38,582 bases of DNA from Chthonomonas sp. UBA2391 (GCA_002343825.1 DDSL01000116.1:1-38582), one strand, 5' to 3'; shown: positions 6,152 through 14,229, counted from the stretch's first letter. Notes: generated by a model not told the origin, from the sequence alone. A program made the numbers and translations.

Positions 6152-8338
6152 CTATTCTTGGCTGATGAGGTCACTTGGATCGGGGAGATCTTCTTGCGCC
6201 AGGCCCAGCATCGGGTGGTAGGCCCCGGTGTAGACCTTCGCTCCTGAATCATGGAGCCGGATCAATCCATCGCTCTGGAGCCGGGCCGCATGTCCTTGGA
6301 AAACGCTCACCGAGTAGGCAGCCATTTTCCGGAACCACTGACTTGGATCCGTGCCCCATTGCGGAAGGAGGGACCCGACATCGACGCCCGGGTAGTTCTC
6401 GACGATGAGTGGCACAGTGTCATCCTCGATCATCTTGAACGTGTCGGCCACAGACTGAAACTTCAGATTGCTACGGAGGTCTTGAATCAAGGCCCGATGC
6501 CCCCCGGTCTTTGCGGACCCCGTGAAGGTCTTGGAATAGAGGCCACGGGTGTAGCGACGGGTTACCTCCGGGGCGGTAATGTCTTCGAGTCCTTGGGACA
6601 ATAGGGATTCAGTTTCCGCGATTCCGGTCTGGTACGCACCTCTTGGTGAACGGCCATCTGCTAAACGAAAAACCGTGCAGGTCCCCAAGGTGTTGCGCCC
6701 CCCGCGATTGCAACGACCGGCAGCCTGGACGATGCGATCCAGGGGGCCAAGAACCCGAAAGACTTCCGGGAAGTCAAGGTCTACCCCGGCTTCGACGACT
6801 TGGGTCGCAATCATTCGTACGGGCAACTTATCTTCCAGTCTCTGCCGTGTCGTGGCAAGTATCAATTTTCGGTGGTGGGGACACAAGAGCGTGCTCATGT
6901 GAGTAACACCCTCTAGATGGCTTGCGGCTTTTGCGACCTCGACAGCATCTTTTCTGGAGTTCAAGATCACGAGGGCCTGAGGGCTAGGCTCTAGCTTTTC
7001 GACCAAATCCGTGTGGGTCCATTCTTCCGAGGGAAATTTGAACCGGACTCGCCGGAGGGCGGCAAAATGACGCTCGAAATCGGCGACGATCTCGGTGGCT
7101 GCCGAGAGCAGTCGATCGTCAACAGGGTTGTAGTCAGGGGGGGTCGCCGTCGAGAGCACGAGCGTGACACCATAGTTCCGAACGAGCTGATGGAGTACAT
7201 CCAGAATCGGGCCCAGGTGCTTTTCTGGTAGGGCTTGGACCTCGTCGATGATTAGGACTGAGTCCGCTAGGTTATGGAGCTTTCGGCAGCGCGAAGGTTT
7301 GTTGCTAAGCAAGCTCTCGAAGAGCTGGACCGTCGTGGTGACGATAAGGGGGCAGTCCCAATTCTCTGACGCCATTCGTCGCTTCGTCTCGAGTTCGCTC
7401 GAACCTTCATCTTCGCCATCCATGTCGATTGCCGAGTGGTGCTCCAAGATGTTTTTCCGACCAAAGATCTCGCCGTAGACCTGCGCAGTCTGATCGATGA
7501 TGCTGGTGTAGGGAATAGCGACGACCACGCGCCTGCGAGAGTGGAGCTTGGCGTGCTTTAGGGCGAACGCGAGCCCTGAAAGGGTCTTGCCACCGCCGGT
7601 TGGCACGGTGAGCGTGAACACCCCTGGAGGACTCTTTGCTGCCTCCCTGCAGGACTTCAGGATCTCTTCGCGTTGTTTATTGATGTGGCTCTCCTGGCCC
7701 GAGAATGTGGCGAGCCGGGTATTCAGTTTTTCGAGGTACCAATCGATCGCTGGGTACTCGCCACGATCCGAGGGCATGCCCATACGAAAGTGCGACTCGG
7801 TGTCGAGCCAATCGGCATCGACCAAGCAACTGAAGAGCATTCGTAGCCAGAACTCAACGTCGAGAGGTTCCGTTGCGCTCTGCCGTGGAGTCAGATCCTC
7901 CGGCGAGGGGTCGAATCCAATCTCGGTCAGAAATTGCCTTGCCGCCTCTACTGTTCTAGGGTCGGCGTTAGGTTGCACGATGTTCGTCAGATCAGCGTTG
8001 TCTGGGATGCCGACGTGGTGCCCGGCGACCAAGAGCGCTCTCGTCCTCAGCTTGTCTAGACTTGCCACCGCCCCGGCGAAGGCGTGCGGGCAACGAGGAG
8101 AATTAAGCCCCTTGTGAGCGGCTTTGAGGTATTCCTGAAATCGCGGATCGGCTTTGCCCGCATCATGGGCAAGTCCCAAAGCATGGGCCGCTCGCGATGC
8201 CCCAAAAGGACTAGCAAAGCGAGCAGCACGTTCCGCCACGGCTTCCGTATGCTGAACGAGGCCATGCCATCTGTACCGGCCTGAAGCCGGAGTATGTGCC
8301 CAAAGATTGCAGGCACTTTCCACCCCTAGAGCATACAT
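6152..8338 (-). CDS. cas3: CRISPR-associated helicase-nuclease Cas3
   Basis: A 728-residue Cas3 with an N-terminal HD nuclease and an SF2 helicase; it is recruited by target-bound Cascade to unwind and degrade DNA. Visible motifs are H30, H58-D59 (LAHDAGK) and GHHVG near 107 for the HD domain; Walker A VPTGGGKT (K251); DEVQ at 365-368; STATP; and VVEAGVDLDF with QAAGRCNRGG for motifs V and VI. It is the first gene of the locus. The start is fixed by an in-frame TAG five codons upstream. It ends 28 bp before the -10 of the next promoter, so it can be expressed separately from the Cascade genes. Confidence 0.96.
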   Translation of the reverse strand: MYALGVESACNLWAHTPASGRYRWHGLVQHTEAVAERAARFASPFGASRAAHALGLAHDAGKADPRFQEYLKAAHKGLNSPRCPHAFAGAVASLDKLRTRALLVAGHHVGIPDNADLTNIVQPNADPRTVEAARQFLTEIGFDPSPEDLTPRQSATEPLDVEFWLRMLFSCLVDADWLDTESHFRMGMPSDRGEYPAIDWYLEKLNTRLATFSGQESHINKQREEILKSCREAAKSPPGVFTLTVPTGGGKTLSGLAFALKHAKLHSRRRVVVAIPYTSIIDQTAQVYGEIFGRKNILEHHSAIDMDGEDEGSSELETKRRMASENWDCPLIVTTTVQLFESLLSNKPSRCRKLHNLADSVLIIDEVQALPEKHLGPILDVLHQLVRNYGVTLVLSTATPPDYNPVDDRLLSAATEIVADFERHFAALRRVRFKFPSEEWTHTDLVEKLEPSPQALVILNSRKDAVEVAKAASHLEGVTHMSTLLCPHHRKLILATTRQRLEDKLPVRMIATQVVEAGVDLDFPEVFRVLGPLDRIVQAAGRCNRGGRNTLGTCTVFRLADGRSPRGAYQTGIAETESLLSQGLEDITAPEVTRRYTRGLYSKTFTGSAKTGGHRALIQDLRSNLKFQSVADTFKMIEDDTVPLIVENYPGVDVGSLLPQWGTDPSQWFRKMAAYSVSVFQGHAARLQSDGLIRLHDSGAKVYTGAYHPMLGLAQEDLPDPSDLISQE

Positions 8339-8760
8339 GATGAGAGGGGGCTACCTCTTCGCCTCCTAAAGTTCGAGTTCCTGCTGAATCGCCCCTTGTT
8401 GCAGCGCTTTGCGCACTTTGCTGTCCCAGGCTTTGGGGTGGGAACACCGTCGGGAGTGAGCCAGGCTCGGAGAGGCGGGAACCGCCCCTGCCCCGAACGA
8501 GCGATAAGTGTCGCGCGTCAGCGAGGAAGAGTTGGCCGTCGTAGAAGAGAGGCTCTCCACGGTCCGGATGTCCAGCCACTCTCTAGACCCGCCGGTGGGG
8601 TTCGCAGATGGCAGGGGCCGTCAGCGGCCGATGCAGCGCGTGCGTGATCGGCGTGGCGATCGCCAAGCATGCTGACGAAGAGGCCCTCTACAATTAGCAC
8701 TATGTGGACAAGATAACGGTGCGGGTTACGGGGCAGTGTATGGTGGAGAGGCTGCTGCCA
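8339..8760. other. No supported gene between cas3 and the I-E repeat remnant
   Basis: Several short minus-strand frames are open here (for example 8366-8560 and 8518-8700), but none shows a recognisable domain, and the apparent coding signal moves between frames. It may be a decayed gene of the element. The last ~60 bp (8700-8760) are in the position of a leader for the adjacent I-E-type repeat. An AGGAGG lies 23 nt before the cas3 ATG. Confidence 0.4.
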
Positions 8761-8850
8761 AACCGCCCCACACCCGTGGGGATGAACCGTCTAGGGCGCG
8801 GGCCTCGGCGGCGGACTTGCGAACCGCCCCACACCCTCGGGGGGCCTGAC
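8761..8850 (+). CRISPR. Type I-E CRISPR remnant (two repeats, one spacer)
   Basis: The repeat at 8761-8789 (29 nt) has the I-E layout: stem CCCCAC/GTGGGG around ACCC, ending ATGAACCG, the I-E handle. A 32-nt spacer (8790-8821) follows, then a second copy at 8822-8850 that is identical for its first 15 nt and degenerate at its 3' end. The 61-bp period (29+32) is exactly that of I-E arrays, and a degenerate last repeat is typical of the distal end. This implies plus-strand transcription with the leader on the left. No I-E cas genes are in the window. Confidence 0.75.
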
Positions 8851-8865
8851 GACCATGCCTACCCT

Positions 8866-10053
8866 TCACTCCGGGGTGATCATCTGCCAGAGGGCGTCGT
8901 TGATTCGCCGCTGGGCTTCGGCGGTGCCGTGGCCGTAGAGGTTCGAGGTCAGCGAGACCTGCGCGTGGCCGAGCATCTTTTGCACTCCGTGCAGGTCGCT
9001 GGTCGCGCCCAGGGCCAAGGTCGCCGCCGTGTGCCGAATCTTGTGCGGTGAAATCACCGGGACCTCGGCCAGTTTGCACAGCTCGGCCAGGCGGTCCCGA
9101 ACGTATTTCGGACCCAACCGGCGGCCATAGGGGTTGAGAAAAACGATTCCGTCGGGGTCGCTGGTGCCTTCCGCCTTTTGCCGCTCCTGGAGCGCGCGCA
9201 GCCCTGCCACCAAGTCGGCTTGCAGCGGCAGCTCGCGCACTTGGTTGGTCTTGGTCCCGGGCAGGTGGCGCAGCTCGCCGCCGACCCGCTGAAGCTGGCC
9301 CTGGATCCGGGCCGTTTTTTCTTTCAGATCCAGATCGTTCCAGCGGAGCCCGCAGGCCTCGCCCAGGCGGGTCCCGGTCAGAAAAAGAAACAGCCAAAAC
9401 TCGGGCAGCTCGCCCTTTGCCGCAACGGCCATGAGCTTTTTGGCTTCGGTTTGCTTCAGTGAAACCGGCGGCTTCTTCGCCTCTTTCGGAAGTTCGACAA
9501 AGGAGGCCGGGTTGATCGTGGCAAGCCCGTCTCGAATCGCGTCGTTATAGGCGGCATGCAGCACAGCGCGGATGAGGCGAAGGGTATTGCGCGAGAGCGT
9601 GGTTTCCTTGACTGCTTCGCCCACCGCCGAGCGGGGCTGAACGGCCTGCGTTGTCTTCAGCGCGATCAGCTTTTGCACCTCGGGTCGGCGCAGGTCCTCG
9701 ATCCTCTTCTTGCCGAGGTGAGGCACAAGGTGGAGGTCGATGATCCACCGGTATTGCCGGTAGGTCGAGGCCGCGTGGTTGGGCTTGATGGTGTTCTCGA
9801 CCCATTCCTCCAGATACTTACCGAGGGTCTGCTTGGTCGTGGCCGCCACGCGCCCCGCCAGCCGGTCCGCTTGCAGCTTCCTCAGACTTTCGGTCGCCTC
9901 GGCGTGACTGCTGGCCCGTCCCCCACGGAAACGAGTCTTGCCGGTCGCGGGGTCGATTCCGACCGCGAGCTTGAACCGCCACTGGTTTCCGTCCTGATAG
10001 ATCCATCCGTCACCATTGGCCCGCCGCGCTTGAGATTTCTTTTTGTTTGCCAT
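8866..10053 (-). CDS. Site-specific tyrosine recombinase (phage-type integrase)
   Basis: A 395-residue integrase. The N-terminus has an arm-binding-like region (NGDGWIYQDGNQWRFKLAVG), then a SAM-like core-binding domain (about 70-175), then the catalytic domain with R229 (TGTRLGEACGLRW), K268, H337-x-x-R340 (HKIRHTAATLALG), H363 (LGHAQ) and Y373 (SNLYGH). All catalytic residues are present, so the enzyme looks active. The ATG at 10053 is preceded by AGAAGGA. The gene starts 150 bp from a tRNA-Asn fragment, with tandem repeats between, the usual arrangement of int and its attachment site. It probably moved the element that carries the CRISPR-Cas locus. Confidence 0.93.
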   Translation of the reverse strand: MANKKKSQARRANGDGWIYQDGNQWRFKLAVGIDPATGKTRFRGGRASSHAEATESLRKLQADRLAGRVAATTKQTLGKYLEEWVENTIKPNHAASTYRQYRWIIDLHLVPHLGKKRIEDLRRPEVQKLIALKTTQAVQPRSAVGEAVKETTLSRNTLRLIRAVLHAAYNDAIRDGLATINPASFVELPKEAKKPPVSLKQTEAKKLMAVAAKGELPEFWLFLFLTGTRLGEACGLRWNDLDLKEKTARIQGQLQRVGGELRHLPGTKTNQVRELPLQADLVAGLRALQERQKAEGTSDPDGIVFLNPYGRRLGPKYVRDRLAELCKLAEVPVISPHKIRHTAATLALGATSDLHGVQKMLGHAQVSLTSNLYGHGTAEAQRRINDALWQMITPE

Positions 10054-10065
10054 GCTTGTCCTTCT

Positions 10066-10110
10066 GGGAAGAGTTTGGGAAGAATTGGGAAGAGTTGTGG
10101 GAAGAATTGT
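10066..10110 (+). repeat. Four tandem GGGAAGARTT repeats (putative integrase arm sites)
   Basis: GGGAAGAGTTT, GGGAAGAATT, GGGAAGAGTTGT and GGGAAGAATTGT lie head to tail at 10066, 10077, 10087 and 10099. Short direct repeats between an integrase start and the core attachment site are typical arm-type binding sites; that role is inferred. Confidence 0.65.
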
Positions 10111-10202
10111 ACCGCATGACTGCGAACAAACGCGAACTGCTTAGGTTCAATATGGATACCTCAGCGAACAGCTACGCAAGTTAAAAAACAAATAAAACGT
10201 CA

Positions 10203-10248
10203 ACTGTTAATCAGCGGGTCGTTGGTTCGAGTCCAACAGGGGCAGCCA
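10203..10248 (+). tRNA. tRNA-Asn(GUU) 3' fragment; integration junction
   Basis: The sequence runs from an anticodon loop CTGTTAA (GTT), through the 3' anticodon stem TCAGC, the T arm GTTGG-TTCGAGT-CCAAC and the acceptor strand AGGGGCA, to G and CCA at 10246-10248. The 5' half is absent: the five bases before the loop (GTCAA) do not pair with TCAGC, and the AT-rich DNA further left is not tRNA. This is what a tyrosine recombinase leaves at the distal end of an element inserted at the anticodon loop. The element therefore lies to the left, and an intact tRNA-Asn is expected beyond the window. Confidence 0.8.
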
Positions 10249-10261
10249 TCTTTTCGAAGCG

Positions 10262-10297
10262 AAACCTACTCATATCGAGTGGGTTTTCTTGTTTTTT
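10262..10297 (+). terminator. Rho-independent terminator after the tRNA fragment
   Basis: A 10-bp stem AAACCTACTC/GAGTGGGTTT (one G-U pair) with loop ATATC is followed by TTTTCTTGTTTTTT. It is probably the original terminator of the disrupted tRNA-Asn gene. Confidence 0.8.
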
Positions 10298-10470
10298 AGC
10301 CCGCCGATTCGGCCCAGTGCCACGCCCTCGCCCCGAGTCGGCGAGATCCAGGTCTGCAAGCGAGGGAGCGCGGCGTCAAGGGCGAGCGACTCGGCCAGAT
10401 GGCGCATCTGATGGGCTTCCTCGGGCAATTGTCGATTTGTTAACCTCGCATTCGCGATTTCCGATGTAAC
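10298..10470 (+). repeat. Left part of the duplicated RHS cassette, copy 1
   Basis: Starting at 10298 the sequence matches copy 2 (from 11692): 35 bp nearly identical (AGCCCGC.GATTCGGCCCAG and on), a divergent middle, then TTAACCTCG.ATTCGCGA and CCGATGTAACATGA just before each RHS ORF. The spacing is about 1.4 kb. I see no gene of its own here. Confidence 0.6.
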
Positions 10471-11244
10471 ATGAGAGACGTGGGTGTGATCTGCACGGTC
10501 GCTCGGAATGGGGAGGGATATTCGGTCCAGAACGTCAAGCGTTATGACGTCTGGGGCGGGGTTCGCTCGGATTCGGGGGCGAGTAGCTCGGCTAGTGGCG
10601 GGCACTTGGCCAATACGGACAAGCGCTACTGTGCCAACCTGGGCCACGCGAGCGACATCGAAACCGGCCTGATCTACATGCGCGCCCGGTACTACGAACC
10701 CACTACCGGCCGCTTCATCTCCGAAGACCCTGCAAGGGATGGGAGGAATTGGTACATATATTGCAATAACGTCCCCACCACTTTGGTGGATTCGGCTGGG
10801 CGCATGCCGCATTTGGCAGCAGCAGCCTTGGGCGGAGCATTTATTGGCTTTATGACCGCAGTGGGGTCGATATTCGGCTCGAGCTTTTTAGCTCCGCTCA
10901 CTCCTAGGGAAATGTTAGCAAAGGTGATTGCGGGAGTAGTTGGAGGTGCATTGGGGGGAATGGCAGCCGTTTTGGGAGCAGGAGCGATTGGCGGCGGGAT
11001 GGTAGCTGGAGCGATTACAACTGCTCTAGATGATGCCCTTTCTGGAAAAGGCTTTAACCTCAGCAAGATTCTCTTGAGTGCCGGTATGGGCGGCGCGATG
11101 GGGGGAGCTTGTCGGTATGCGATTGACGCTGGCTTCAAGCAGTGGGTGCTAACTCGCGCCATAGACGACGAAATGTGGCTGGATGTCATGCTAGGAATCG
11201 CCGGAGGACTTACAGGAGATGGAATACTTGTTTTCACACAATAG
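10471..11244 (+). CDS. Orphan RHS C-terminal cassette 1 with membrane-type tip
   Basis: A 257-residue ORF. Residues 1-90 are the conserved end of the RHS core (YDVWGGVRSDSG, ETGLIYMRARYYEPTTGRF, SEDP, NWYIYC). The next ~165 residues are a unique Gly/Ala-rich hydrophobic tip (AGVVGGALGGMAAVLGAGAIGGG). The large N-terminal RHS shell is missing, so this is a displaced C-terminal cassette, not a full toxin protein. The tip suggests insertion into membranes and is followed by a small membrane protein, the normal place for an immunity gene. There is no clear ribosome site; it may be silent and used only by recombination. The toxin role is inferred. Confidence 0.7.
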   Translation: MRDVGVICTVARNGEGYSVQNVKRYDVWGGVRSDSGASSSASGGHLANTDKRYCANLGHASDIETGLIYMRARYYEPTTGRFISEDPARDGRNWYIYCNNVPTTLVDSAGRMPHLAAAALGGAFIGFMTAVGSIFGSSFLAPLTPREMLAKVIAGVVGGALGGMAAVLGAGAIGGGMVAGAITTALDDALSGKGFNLSKILLSAGMGGAMGGACRYAIDAGFKQWVLTRAIDDEMWLDVMLGIAGGLTGDGILVFTQ

Positions 11245-11605
11245 TGACCTCGAGAATCTGCTGAAATCGATCTATAGGCTTAGGTCCCTATTTGGCACAA
11301 TCGTCGTGATATTCGCACTAGCGTCTCTGGCGGTCGTCTCAAAATATTGGAATACTGACGAGGCCTTCACCAAAGTGTTCGCATCTGTCTCGGCCTCAAT
11401 CATCATCTTCGTTGTGACCATGGGGCCCATGAGGTTCTGCAATCGCTGTCTGAGAAACTTTTCATCCCGAAGTCCTGCTTCGTTTTCTTTGACAGAAGTA
11501 AGCTTTCTTGAAAGAAAAACCGGACTCGTTCTACTAGAACTTGGAAAGCTGGTCAAGGTCACTGACCGAGGCGAGGTTGTCTCGGGGCCTAACTCGGGAA
11601 TTTGA
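11219..11605 (+). CDS. Putative immunity protein for RHS cassette 1 (membrane protein)
   Basis: A 128-residue protein with two predicted membrane segments (FGTIVVIFALASLAVVSKYW, then VSASIIIFVVTMG) and a soluble C-terminal half. It overlaps the end of the RHS cassette by 26 bp. The ATG at 11219 touches AGGAG directly; a TTG at 11228, 9 nt after AGGAG, may be the real start. The family is not recognised; an immunity role follows from position and from the membrane-type toxin tip. Confidence 0.55.
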   Translation: MEYLFSHNSDLENLLKSIYRLRSLFGTIVVIFALASLAVVSKYWNTDEAFTKVFASVSASIIIFVVTMGPMRFCNRCLRNFSSRSPASFSLTEVSFLERKTGLVLLELGKLVKVTDRGEVVSGPNSGI

Positions 11606-11867
11606 GGCGTATACTTACTTTTCGATTTGAGATAAGTTTTGAGTGTTGAAGTTCACTCGTAGGCCCTGGGGTTCTATCGTATCGCTGCCGTAGCCCGCTG
11701 ATTCGGCCCAGTGCCACGCCCTCGCCACTCGCCTTCGGCTCAGGGCTCTGCCCCGAATCGGCGGGTTGGGGGGCGGACGGTGTGATATTGGCCGGATCGC
11801 GCACAGGGTTTCGCTTCCCGGGCTTTTGTCGAAGTCTTAACCTCGGATTCGCGAGATCCGATGTAAC
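11606..11867 (+). repeat. Intergenic region with cassette copy 2 left part
   Basis: The first ~85 bp are unique. From 11692 the sequence repeats the block found at 10298 before cassette 1. Just before the ORF, TCGGAT (11843-11848) and ATCCGA (11856-11861) form an inverted repeat that is damaged in copy 1. No gene is supported. Confidence 0.55.
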
Positions 11868-12623
11868 ATGAAAGTTGTGAGCGTGATCTGCACGGTGGCC
11901 CGGAACGATGAGGGATATTCGGTCCAGAACGTCAAGCGCTACGTCGTCTGGGGCGGGGTTCGCTCGGATTCGGGGGCTTCGAGTTCGGCTAGTGGCGGAC
12001 ACTTGGCCAATACGGACAAGCGCTACTGCGCTAACCTGGGCCACGCCACCGATATCGAAACGGGCCTGATCTACATGCGCGCCCGGTACTATGAACCCAC
12101 CACCGGCCGATTCCTCTCCGAAGACCCGGCGATGGATGGCAAGAATTGGTACGTATACTGCGCCGGTTCTCCAACTCTTAGTGTAGATCCTACGGGGAAG
12201 GACTTCAAATCAGTGTTCGGAGCATTCGTCGCAGGTCTTACCGCCTGGATCACGAAGGTAGCCTCGCAAGGCGGGGATACCAAAGGAGCGCTTGGTGCAT
12301 TCATGGCAGGAGTTGGTGCGTACCTCGCTGCTAAGATTGGTGGGCGGGTCTCGGAGGCAGTGGCTGACGTAACTTCAGCCACTGTCGGCTCGTATGCGCT
12401 TGGAATGACGGTAGGTGGGTTTACTAACATGGCCGCCACTATACTCATAAATTTGCTGACGGACACTGAAACAGACTTTGGTGATCTGTTCTTAGCATTT
12501 CTCGGCGGAGCTATTGGTGCTGCAGGAGCATACGGATTAGGGGACAGCCCAAAGGGGTTGGCCGAAGACTTTTCCCTGGGACTGGGCATGGGCGGAATCA
12601 CAGAATTTTTGAGCAGATTCTAA
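11868..12623 (+). CDS. Orphan RHS C-terminal cassette 2 with a different membrane-type tip
   Basis: A 251-residue ORF whose first ~90 residues are nearly identical to cassette 1 (VQNVKRYVVWGGVRSDSG, LGHATDIETGLIYMRARYY, PTTGRFLSEDPAMDG). After NWYVYC the sequence diverges completely into another Gly/Ala-rich hydrophobic tip (AFMAGVGAYLAAKIGG, ALGMTVGGFTNMAATILIN, LAFLGGAIGAAGAYG). A shared core with swapped tips is the hallmark of RHS C-terminal exchange. The RHS shell is absent here too. A small membrane protein follows after 3 bp. Membrane toxicity is inferred. Confidence 0.7.
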   Translation: MKVVSVICTVARNDEGYSVQNVKRYVVWGGVRSDSGASSSASGGHLANTDKRYCANLGHATDIETGLIYMRARYYEPTTGRFLSEDPAMDGKNWYVYCAGSPTLSVDPTGKDFKSVFGAFVAGLTAWITKVASQGGDTKGALGAFMAGVGAYLAAKIGGRVSEAVADVTSATVGSYALGMTVGGFTNMAATILINLLTDTETDFGDLFLAFLGGAIGAAGAYGLGDSPKGLAEDFSLGLGMGGITEFLSRF

Positions 12624-12626
12624 AGT

Positions 12627-12926
12627 GTGAGGGTTTCCTTGATAAGAAAACTTGTTCTCGAGAACACTGCCGAAATGCGCGCGATGCGGATGGTGGTGGG
12701 AACGATATATTGGCTATCACGGTACGCAGTAGTGATGGTGACTGTCCGGGCGATCCACACAGGTCATGTAAGCTCCGATGCGGTTCTCTTTGCGGGCGCT
12801 TGTGTGATCGGTACAAATGGTGTGCTACTCGGTCTGTTGAAGGATTCAGGGTCCTCATTGCCGAAGGGGGTTCACATAGTTAGCCTCTCTCGCTGGGAGT
12901 ATTATGTCTATTTCAGTGTTGTATAG
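12627..12926 (+). CDS. Putative immunity protein for RHS cassette 2 (membrane protein)
   Basis: A 99-residue ORF starting with GTG 3 bp after cassette 2; a TTG at 12639 is an alternative. It has two likely membrane segments (TIYWLSRYAVVMVTVRAI and AVLFAGACVIGTNGVLLGLL). It is unrelated in sequence to the membrane protein after cassette 1, as expected if each immunity protein fits its own toxin tip. Base composition is lower in GC than the chromosomal genes around. The family is not recognised. Confidence 0.5.
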   Translation: MRVSLIRKLVLENTAEMRAMRMVVGTIYWLSRYAVVMVTVRAIHTGHVSSDAVLFAGACVIGTNGVLLGLLKDSGSSLPKGVHIVSLSRWEYYVYFSVV

Positions 12927-12928
12927 AA

Positions 12929-13126
12929 TTGGGTCGAATTATCCCGGGTCCGTCCTGCAATTCGACTCAGCGGGTGAGCTTCCCGGTGTATGATGGTCAT
13001 GGGAGCATGATCTGCACGGTGGCCCGGAATACAGGGGCGGTTGGCTACTCGGTTCAGAACGTCAAGCGTTATGACGTCTGGGGCGGGGTTCGCTCGGATT
13101 CGGGGGCCGGTCCTTCTGGTGCGTGA
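12929..13126 (+). pseudogene. Truncated third RHS core fragment
   Basis: The frame contains FPVYDGHGSMICTVARN, then GYSVQNVKRYDVWGGVRSD as in cassettes 1 and 2, and stops after GAGPSGA. The LGHA-D-ETGLIYMRARYY block and any tip are lost. It retains a little more of the upstream RHS repeat (YDGHGS) than the other copies. It is probably a non-functional remnant. Confidence 0.65.
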
Positions 13127-13209
13127 GTCCTCTGAGTCTTCAAGGTCACGTTGAGCTCTGGACTCTTTGATTGATTCGAAAAGGGTTCTGGTGCTAGGCT
13201 CAGGGCGTG

Positions 13210-14229
13210 ATGTTCTTGGCGAACGCGGGCACGCCACTGATGTGGGCGGGTTGTCTTTGGCTCTTGGTGGGGAACTGGATCCTGGGCAACGTGGAAGCGC
13301 GGATCGTGTCGTGGATCACCAAACGTCCGACGATCACCAAAAAGCTGATTACGGCGAATTACGTCTCCATGGCGGTTGGGTTTGGTGTTATCTATTTGGC
13401 GGGCCCGGTCCGAAGCTGGGTGAGTCTGGATCCGATCCGGTGGGGACTGATCGCCTTTGTCGGCCTCATGGCCTGCGCCTGGTTCCTCACGATCTTGGTT
13501 GAATGGCCGTTCATTGCTTCGGCCGTGGATCTGCCCCGCGATCGCCGGACCTTGGGCATCTCGGCCGGGGTCCAGACCTTGACCTACCTCGGGATGGTGC
13601 TCGTCACGCTTTGGCTTGGGTCGATCTCGGCTTTGACCGATCTGCGCCCTGCGCAATCGATTCCGACGGTCGGCGGCTGGCTCTACATGGTCGGGGTCGA
13701 TGGCCAAACCGTCTATCGGGTTCGGCTCGATGGTTCGCGAAAGGAAAAGGTTACGACGATAAAACCAGGTAACTGGAAAAGGGTGATCGTCGAGCCGATC
13801 GCGAACGAGGATCGGTGTCGGCTCATCCTCTGGGGGTCGGGTTGGCGGGGGGAGGATAAAGAACTCATCCGGAACCTCGGCCGGGCCTCGCAGGCGGCCC
13901 CGGTTCAGCGCGACAGTAAGGGGCAAGTCAACTACGGAAATGGCACCTTTGGCTATGGCAGGGACGGCTCGACACGGTCGTTTGTCGATCAGCATCAGGT
14001 TTTCGTGGGATATTGGCCAGTGATTGGGATGTCAATCGATGATCGGAGATATGCGCTGGAGACTCCGGTCCTGGCAATGTCTTGGCAGTCGCCGATCGTC
14101 CTCCCCGATGGCAAGGTCATCGCGCAACTCGGCCTGACGATCCTGCTGGTCGATCCGGCGACGGGTCGGGCGATGAAGCTGGCTAACGGCTCTTGCGGGG
14201 ATGTGCTCCTCGACTTGCTAGCGCGCTGA
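13210..14229 (+). CDS. Uncharacterised membrane protein with C-terminal soluble domain
   Basis: A 339-residue protein. The first ~150 residues contain about four membrane helices (PLMWAGCLWLLVGNWILG; ANYVSMAVGFGVIYLAG; WGLIAFVGLMACAWFLTILV; GVQTLTYLGMVLVTLWLG). The last ~185 residues are soluble (VGGWLYMVGVDGQTVYRVRL and on), with beta-propeller-like strands but no catalytic motif I recognise. The N-terminus FLANAGTPLMWA resembles a membrane-protein group of Planctomycetes, Verrucomicrobia and Armatimonadota (recalled, not searched). The ATG at 13210 follows an in-frame GTG at 13207. It stands alone, 66 bp before the next gene. Confidence 0.7.
   Translation: MFLANAGTPLMWAGCLWLLVGNWILGNVEARIVSWITKRPTITKKLITANYVSMAVGFGVIYLAGPVRSWVSLDPIRWGLIAFVGLMACAWFLTILVEWPFIASAVDLPRDRRTLGISAGVQTLTYLGMVLVTLWLGSISALTDLRPAQSIPTVGGWLYMVGVDGQTVYRVRLDGSRKEKVTTIKPGNWKRVIVEPIANEDRCRLILWGSGWRGEDKELIRNLGRASQAAPVQRDSKGQVNYGNGTFGYGRDGSTRSFVDQHQVFVGYWPVIGMSIDDRRYALETPVLAMSWQSPIVLPDGKVIAQLGLTILLVDPATGRAMKLANGSCGDVLLDLLAR

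Noticed and set aside
8366..8700. A transposase or other decayed gene upstream of cas3
   Set aside because: Short open frames exist, but I could not match any to a family or build a consistent frame-shifted protein.
13069..13995. 308-codon minus-strand ORF
   Set aside because: Its Arg/Asp/Pro-rich sequence is typical of a high-GC antisense frame opposite the membrane protein at 13210-14229.
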